Part shown: piece after piece, positions 57,954-64,000 of the stretch
Layout: each line of letters begins with the position of its first letter
How positions within the stretch are numbered: position 1 is the first letter of the stretch
Origin: Histomonas meleagridis
Lineage: Eukaryota; Parabasalia; Tritrichomonadida; Dientamoebidae
Length of the DNA: 64,000 nt
Assembly (NCBI GenBank): GCA_020186115.1
Contig: WSYJ01000161.1
Span: 62,001-126,000 of the forward strand
Direction: 5' to 3'
Program-made: the position numbers and the translations under genes
Notes under the pieces: model-generated
Seen by the model: the letters and a program-made list of their open reading frames with translations, nothing else
Told to the model about the DNA's origin: nothing
Databases searched by the model: none

Positions 57954-60900
57954 TTATTGAACACATTCTAACATTTTATTTAATTGTTGGTTGTCCACAT
58001 TTCTTTTTATGCATTCGTTTGCCAAACATTTCATCACAAACTTCATATTCTCTGTTGAAATGTTTTCGTTATAATTATCGCAAAATATTTTTATTAAGTT
58101 ATCCAAATCGCTCACGTTATCCAAATATTTACAAAACAAATTTGCGCAAGATTTTTGCACCAAATTTGAGTCAGCGAAAACATTTATAATTTTTGCAGCA
58201 CAACATAACAAAACGTCGAAGTTATAATTATAATTAACATTTGTATAATTTAACAATGAAACTAAACAAAGAAAAGATAACTTTGTAATTTTATTCGTTT
58301 CATTGTTTAATAATGAAAATAATATTTCGACAATTTCATGGAATTGTATGAAATCGAATTTTAATATTAAAGTATATAATAATCGCAAAGTTTCGATTAA
58401 ATTTTTTTGGTTTTTTATATTTTCACATATAAAATTCGGAACTTTTGATATGTTTAACATTTCATAATTAACTTCATTCGAATGTAATAAGTTAATTAAT
58501 TCATTTAATTGTTCTGTATTAGAGAAAAAACTTGGAATAGAATTATAAAACTCTTGGAAACTTAATATTTTATTTGGATATTTAAATAATTTCGAATAAA
58601 TTTTCGATAACTTTTGATAATTTTCATTGTTTATTGGTAATATCTCAATGATTATGTTATCGTTTAATGTGATAATAAAATCTAAAACATATTCATTTGT
58701 TGATGAATATTTACAAATGTTTTTGATGATTTCGATATCATCTTTATAATAATTAAAGATATTCATATAATATTTTATGTTTTCATTTGTTATTATATTG
58801 ATAACAAACTCTTTAAACTCATTAAACTTTGTTAATGGCTCAATACTATTAACAAATAAATGTTTTAACTTATTCGAAATTGTTAAATTCAATTTTACCA
58901 AAATTTTATTTAAATCATTTGGATATGTTTCGATTTTTTCGAATAATTTTTTTAATATTTTTAATAATTTCATATAAATTTTTATTGGAATCTTTTTATT
59001 AGTAAATTCTAATATATTAATAATGAAATTTATATTTTTAATAAAAAATTCTTCTTTTATAACAACAAAATTTAATATTAAATTTAAAATTCCAATTCGA
59101 ATTGATTGATTCGGATAAAACTTAAATTTCATTAAAGAATTTATTAATTTCTCACTAAAAAATTCGTTCTTTAAATTAATTGACATTTGTATACAAACAT
59201 TTTTAATTATTTCTTCATTCTCTTTATTATTATCAATTAAATTTGGTATGAAATCGATATCCAAAAATTTAATAGCATTAGTTTCGATCAAAATATTAAA
59301 GAAAGTTTTAATTAATGGAATTTTAAATTTATTATCCATTAAATTATTAATAATTTTTATTAAAATTGGTAAAAACTTCTCGAAATCAATGTTTGGGTTT
59401 AAAGCCGAAATACGTAATTGTTCCAAAACAATATTATAATGTTCGACATGACCAATTTCGATAATTTCATTAATTTTTGATATTATTCTTGGAAAATTAT
59501 TTAAATAATAATTTTTTCCGATAATTTTATTTTGATTATTCATATTATTATTAAACATTAATCCTGAATTAATTGACAAATATTTCTTATATTTGTTTCT
59601 ATTATTAATAATATTTGTTTCAGGAGAAACTTCTTGAATTAATACAACTAATTCACTTCCTGGAAATTGATATGATTTATCAGATAAGTCTGATATAATT
59701 TGATGAAATGAAGGACGTAACTTTGGATCTCTTTCCCAACATTTCTCTATTAATTCCTTTAAATTCTTTGGCACATTTTCTGGGATTATTGGACGACGAT
59801 TCTTTTCGACAATTTCAAATGTTAATTGTCCATAATCAATATCAAAATATGGTCGTTCGCCAGTTAATAATTCCCATAATAATATACCGAAACTATATAC
59901 ATCGACTTTCTCATCATAACATGGACTACTGATTAATACTTCTGGTGCCATCCAACATGCTGTACCGACTAAACCAGTCATCGGATCACTACTTTTCATT
60001 CGGATTAATCCAAAGTCACATATCTTGGCACGTTTTCGTTGATCTAATAATATGTTTAAGCTTTTAAGATCTCGATGTATTATACCGCGGCCATGTAAAT
60101 ACTCAAGGCCACGCGCAATGTCTAACGCAATTAATGTTCGCTCTGTTGGTGATAATTGGTCAGGATGATCATGTAAAAAATCATATAATGAGCCGTTCGG
60201 CATATACTCGGTGAGGATGCAAAATGGTGGCTCTGAGGTATACCCATAAAAGCGAACAAGCGATGGATGTCGTAGAACGGCCATTGTGAAGATTTCGCGT
60301 TTGAACATTTCCATATCTGATGATGAAAGAACTCGATTATGAAGGATTTTGACAGCAACTTCACAGTTGGTAGGCTTTAAAATACCATGAATGACACGCC
60401 CGGCTTGGCCAGAACCAATTTCTTCCCCCATGATAATATCAGATAATTTGACAACTATGTTAAGAGATTGGGGAATGTCAGGAATGGTAACAATCTCACG
60501 CTCATCATTGCTAATGGTGATTCCAAGATCTTCTAATGAATTAAGCCGATTTTGAAGATGACGTGAGACATCAGGTCGATTAGATAGATCGGGTCGCATT
60601 TGAAGTTGATTAAGTAGAACAGAAATACGCTTTATGTCGACTTGATCTTGAAGATCAAGTTCTTCATCTGATAAACCAAGATATTGTGTGGCAGGTTGGA
60701 AGCCTATGGATTCAAGACATTTGATGCATGACTTGCGAATGGAATTTATCTCACCTTTAACAGCCCGCATTGATGTAGTTAGAGCAATTTGACCACATAC
60801 ATCAGAACAACATTGTGAATGAAGTTGCTGGAAATGATCCAGAGCTGAAAAGAGATTAGGCAAGTTTGTTCGCATGGATGCAAATGCTTTTTTACTTTGT

Positions 60901-61055
60901 TCGAATTTATATGATTTGAGATTTGAAGCAACATTTTTGATTTGAAGTAAAAATGAATTGATTTTAGAACAGTGAATGTATGGTGGTGGATTTGCTGAGC
61001 CTAGTGCAGAAATTCGTTGTTGAATTAAATCAATTTGTCTGAAAAAATCATTCAT
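57954..61055 (-). CDS. TKL-family protein kinase with long helical C-terminal region
   Basis: 1033 residues from the ATG at 61055. Residues 1-190 are helical and contain a Cys-rich stretch. The kinase domain spans about 205-460: glycine loop EEIGSGQAGRVIHG, Lys236 in VAVKIL, HRDLKSLN with Asp329, DFG at 347-349, GTACWMAPEVL, and VDVYSFGILLWELLTGERPY, all intact. The HRDLKxxN and WMAPE signatures place it in the tyrosine-kinase-like group expanded in trichomonads. The C-terminal 550 residues are ARM/HEAT-like, extremely rich in Asn, Ile and Lys, matching a sharp drop in G+C after about 59,600. A duplicated fragment of the 52065-56162 gene sits 30 bp upstream of the ATG. Confidence 0.95.
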   Translation of the reverse strand: MNDFFRQIDLIQQRISALGSANPPPYIHCSKINSFLLQIKNVASNLKSYKFEQSKKAFASMRTNLPNLFSALDHFQQLHSQCCSDVCGQIALTTSMRAVKGEINSIRKSCIKCLESIGFQPATQYLGLSDEELDLQDQVDIKRISVLLNQLQMRPDLSNRPDVSRHLQNRLNSLEDLGITISNDEREIVTIPDIPQSLNIVVKLSDIIMGEEIGSGQAGRVIHGILKPTNCEVAVKILHNRVLSSSDMEMFKREIFTMAVLRHPSLVRFYGYTSEPPFCILTEYMPNGSLYDFLHDHPDQLSPTERTLIALDIARGLEYLHGRGIIHRDLKSLNILLDQRKRAKICDFGLIRMKSSDPMTGLVGTACWMAPEVLISSPCYDEKVDVYSFGILLWELLTGERPYFDIDYGQLTFEIVEKNRRPIIPENVPKNLKELIEKCWERDPKLRPSFHQIISDLSDKSYQFPGSELVVLIQEVSPETNIINNRNKYKKYLSINSGLMFNNNMNNQNKIIGKNYYLNNFPRIISKINEIIEIGHVEHYNIVLEQLRISALNPNIDFEKFLPILIKIINNLMDNKFKIPLIKTFFNILIETNAIKFLDIDFIPNLIDNNKENEEIIKNVCIQMSINLKNEFFSEKLINSLMKFKFYPNQSIRIGILNLILNFVVIKEEFFIKNINFIINILEFTNKKIPIKIYMKLLKILKKLFEKIETYPNDLNKILVKLNLTISNKLKHLFVNSIEPLTKFNEFKEFVINIITNENIKYYMNIFNYYKDDIEIIKNICKYSSTNEYVLDFIITLNDNIIIEILPINNENYQKLSKIYSKLFKYPNKILSFQEFYNSIPSFFSNTEQLNELINLLHSNEVNYEMLNISKVPNFICENIKNQKNLIETLRLLYTLILKFDFIQFHEIVEILFSLLNNETNKITKLSFLCLVSLLNYTNVNYNYNFDVLLCCAAKIINVFADSNLVQKSCANLFCKYLDNVSDLDNLIKIFCDNYNENISTENMKFVMKCLANECIKRNVDNQQLNKMLECVQ

Positions 61056-61084
61056 CAAATCTGAAACCGTTAATTTTTCTTCAC

Positions 61085-61531
61085 TAAAATTGCCGGTTTA
61101 TTCTTACAAAAAGTTGACGGCCTTGCCGATAGCATGCTAAAGTATTCAATTGAGTTTTACAACAGCCAAGAACAAAATGCAGAGACACACTTACGTTTGT
61201 TAGATATATTAATCCCATCTGCGAAATATATTTCAAATCCAGATGAATTAATTGAATTTGGGCTTAAGTTAACACGTGATTTATTAATTGCATCAGACCG
61301 ATTTGATGAATTTTGGAAGACGATGACGAATTCGAAGAGTTCCACGAAACAAGTCTTTGACATCTTTATCCGTAATGGTGTTGAACCATTTATTGTTGAT
61401 TATGTATATAATTTATGTGTTAAAAAAGAAGCATTAATTCGATATGCACAAAAACTTATATTCACTGACTTTACTAAATATGTTTCCAATTGCCAAATCT
61501 CGTCCTTATTAACATTATATAACATAGCGAT
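61085..61531 (+). pseudogene. Inverted 447-bp copy of part of the 52065-56162 gene
   Basis: This segment is the reverse complement of 53122-53568, of equal length (447 bp). I saw no difference along the whole stretch. It reads as residues of the 1365-residue protein (ADSMLKYSIEFYNSQEQN ... LLTLYNIA) and then leaves homology at GCGAT. The ATG at 61134 is an internal Met of the donor gene. No promoter or stop of its own is expected; the frame runs on for 15 unrelated codons to 61577. It is an apparently very recent ectopic copy, or an assembly artefact. Confidence 0.9.
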
Positions 61532-61717
61532 GGATGCACCCCTAACTAATCTTATAATTAATTTTTATAAAATTTAACAATTATTATAATTTACGCAAAA
61601 CAGATATTATTATAAATGCGAATTACTTTTGAAATATCTTTTTAAATATTAAAATGATTAAACAAATCATATTACATAATTATGTGTTACTAAAAATTTT
61701 AAAAGTCACTGAACTGA

Positions 61718-62494
61718 AAAATTATAAAAGTCACTTTATATGATAAAGAAATTACACAAATTATTAGTTGTCCGAATGGGAAAAGTAAAACATTTACAAT
61801 TCCTAATTCAGTCATTTCCATTATGAATTATTCTTTTGCTTATTGTAATAATTTAGAAAGAATTTTTATTGGAAATAATGTTCAATATATTAATTCATGT
61901 GCATTTGTTAATTGTACATCACTTCAATGTATTCATTTTAATGGAGAAACTTCACCAAATATACAAAATGATGCATTTGTTAATATAAATGCGACAACAG
62001 TTATGACATTTGAAACATATCAAAATGAAACATTTGGAAATATGAATGTTACTAAGGGAACAACACTTGACGAATGTTTCCCGCCAACACGCACATTCAC
62101 ATTTACACAAAGTGATACACTCACTAATTCATATACATTTAATGAATCGGATTCACTAACTGCATCAGTTGCTCATTCATCTGATGAAGTTGCATCTTTA
62201 TCTTTAACACATTCGTTCACTTTTACTCACTCATTATCTATTACACATTCGATTACATTTTATAGTGAATACATAAATGCAATTTCATTGTTAACATTTG
62301 AATTCACTTATAGTTATATATTGATAAATATCATTTATTACGATTACACTGTTATATATTATCCGTCTTATTATAGTTATTATTATGGCTTTTATACATT
62401 AGCTGTAACTGATGTTCCTCCAAAAGATAATGCTTTAAATAATTTAAAAAATTTTCACATATTATCAAATAAATACATAAAACAATTTTTATAA
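61718..62494 (+). pseudogene. Truncated BspA-like gene
   Basis: BspA-type repeats start without a Met at about 61730 (YDKEITQIISCPNGKSKTF, then TIPNSVISIMNYSFAYCNNLERIFIG) and continue past the ATG at 61823 through SCAFVNCTSLQCIHF. A Thr/Ser stalk follows (TFTFTQSDTLTNSYTF, LTHSFTFTHSLSITHSITF) and a Tyr-rich segment. The transmembrane helix and tail of the intact relative at 6054-7928 are missing; the frame ends in NLKNFHILSNKYIKQFL where ankyrin-array sequence begins. Both ends are thus lost: a relic between the duplicated fragment and the ankyrin array. Confidence 0.75.
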
Positions 62495-62520
62495 AAAACG
62501 TATAAATATTTTTAATATTA

Positions 62521-64000
62521 ATATCAATATTCTCTTTCAAGAAGTTGAACTGTTTTTTTATGATCATTTTCAGATGCAATAATAAGTGTTGTTTTAAATA
62601 ATTTAAATAATTTCCATATATTGTTTTGAATTATCAAATGATTAAAATAAATTTTAAATAATACAAATAAATATCTATAGCATTAATATCAATTCCTTTT
62701 TGTTCAAGAAGTATTTTAACTATTCCTACATGACCTCTTGAAGATGCAATCATAAGTGCTGTTTTAAATAATTTAAATAATTTCCATATATTATTTCGGA
62801 ATATCAAATTATTAAAATAAATAAAAAATTAAACAAATAAATATCTTTAGCATTAATATCAATTTCTTTTTGTTCAAGAAGTAATTTAACTATTCCTACA
62901 TGACCTCTTGAAGATGCAATCATAAGTGTTGTTTTAAATAATTTAAATAATTTCCATATATTGTTTTGAATTATCAAATGATTAAAATAAATTTTAAATA
63001 ATACAAATAAATATCATCAACATTAATATCAATTCCTTTTTGTTCAAGAAGTAATTTAACTATTTTAGAATGACCATTTGAAGATGCTAACATAAGTGCT
63101 GTTCTAAATAATTTAAATAATTTCCAAATAGTATTTTGAAATATAATATTATTAAAATAAACATAAAATAATACAAATAAATATCTTTAGCATTAACATC
63201 AATTCCTTTTTGTTCAAGAAGTAATTTAACTATTTCTGTGTGACCATTTTTAGATGCTAAAATAAGTGCTGTATCAAATATTTTAAATAATTTCCAAATA
63301 TTATTTTGAATTATCAAATTATTAAAATAAATATCAAATAAAACAAACAAATATCTTTATCATTAATATTAATTCCTTTTTGTTTAAGAAGTAATTTAAC
63401 TATTTCTATTTGATTATTTTTAGATGCAATCATAAATGTTGTATAAAATATTTCATTTAATCTTTGAATATTACTTTGAAATATAATAAAATTATTGTAA
63501 TAAATCCCAAACAAAACAAATAAATATCTTTAGCATTAATATCAATTCCTTCTTGTTTAAGAAGTAATTTAACTATTTCTATATAACCATATTCAGCTGC
63601 TTTGATGAGTGCTGTCCAAAATATTTCAAATAATTTCCAAATATTATTTTGAAATATAAAATTATTATAATAAATATTAAATAAAACAAATAAATATTTT
63701 TAGCATTAATATCAATTCCTTTTTGTTAAAGAAGTAATTTAACTATTTCTGTGTGACCATTTTCAGAAGCTAACATAAGTGCTGTATAAAATAATTTAAA
63801 TAATTTCCAAATATTATTTTGAAATATCAAATTATTAAAATAAATCCCAAACAAAACAAATAAATATTTTTAGCATTAATATCAATTCCTTTTTGTTTAA
63901 GAAGTAATTTAACTATTTCTATATGACCATTTGAAGATGCAAATATAAGTGCTGTTTTAAATAATTTAAATAGTTTCCATATATTATCTTGAAACATAAA
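62521..64000 (-). repeat. Ankyrin-derived array with exact 170-bp period
   Basis: On the minus strand, units encode an ankyrin repeat of the form TALMIASSxGHxxIVKLLLEQKGIDINAKDIYL (33 codons) followed by about 71 nt of AT-rich spacer containing frame-0 stops. The landmark AATTCCTTTT (plus strand) falls at 62691, 62861, 63031, 63201, 63371, 63544, 63714 and 63884: seven intervals of 170, 170, 170, 170, 173, 170, 170. A ninth, eroded unit begins near 62521 and the array runs off the right edge. As written it cannot be translated through, since 170 is not a multiple of 3. Either a decayed segmental array or, less likely, one small intron per repeat. Confidence 0.85.

Noticed and set aside
57771-57971. 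66-codon plus-strand frame overlapping the TKL 3' end
   Set aside because: Poor start context, AT-driven composition, and it overlaps the real gene on the other strand.
62521-64000. CRISPR-like array
   Set aside because: The regular period comes from ankyrin-coding units and related spacers; spacers are homologous to one another, and the host is a eukaryote.

Overview
The window is nuclear DNA from an AT-rich parabasalid protist (a trichomonad; Tritrichomonas or Trichomonas fit best, genus not proven). Pointers are dense intron-poor genes on both strands, BspA-like leucine-rich surface proteins, paired PMCA-type Ca2+ ATPases, Myb and TKL kinase genes, ankyrin debris, and a complete Maverick/Polinton with long terminal inverted repeats (TIRs) and a 6-bp target duplication. 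Everything here is read by eye from the sequence; no database search was possible.

Layout. 1-21 kb is mostly host genes: the N-terminal HEAT part of a TOR-like kinase (minus, runs off the left edge), separase, a BspA-like surface protein, an unknown helical protein, tRNA-Ile(GAT), two paralogous calcium ATPases on opposite strands enclosing an RRM protein, a degenerate E1-like protein and a small lipid-anchored protein, then a phosphatidylinositol transfer protein. 21-31 kb holds a CFA20-domain protein, a Tc1/mariner-like transposon (DD34E transposase) that appears nested in an older TA-flanked element, a Cyc8/UTX-type TPR protein, a Myb factor behind a periodic motif array, and a tail-to-tail pair of related, both broken, membrane-protein genes.

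30,978-43,475 is a 12.5-kb Maverick with 484/485-bp TIRs and AAAACG target duplications. It carries a capsid gene, FtsK/HerA-type packaging ATPase, rve integrase, a phage-tail-fibre-like protein, a free-standing chromodomain protein and small basic amphipathic proteins, but no recognisable DNA polymerase B. Several genes are broken or distorted at A/T homopolymers. Each TIR contains a perfect 37-bp hairpin, and the two hairpins differ by compensated base changes.

43.5-52 kb is accessory: a surface glycoprotein, gene relics, an IS481/IS3-like DDE transposon with 55-bp TIRs whose two reading frames meet exactly at a C_CCA_AAG -1 slippery heptamer, palindromes built on CACTTTTTGA, a NEK-like pseudokinase fused to a small GTPase, and a repeat-rich gene-poor stretch with a mariner relic.

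52-64 kb: a 1365-residue helical-repeat protein, SEC13, a TKL kinase with a long AT-rich C-terminal half, an apparently exact 447-bp inverted copy of an internal piece of the 1365-residue gene placed just upstream of the kinase gene, a truncated BspA relic, and a strictly 170-bp-periodic ankyrin array in which 33-codon repeats alternate with about 71 nt of frame-breaking sequence.
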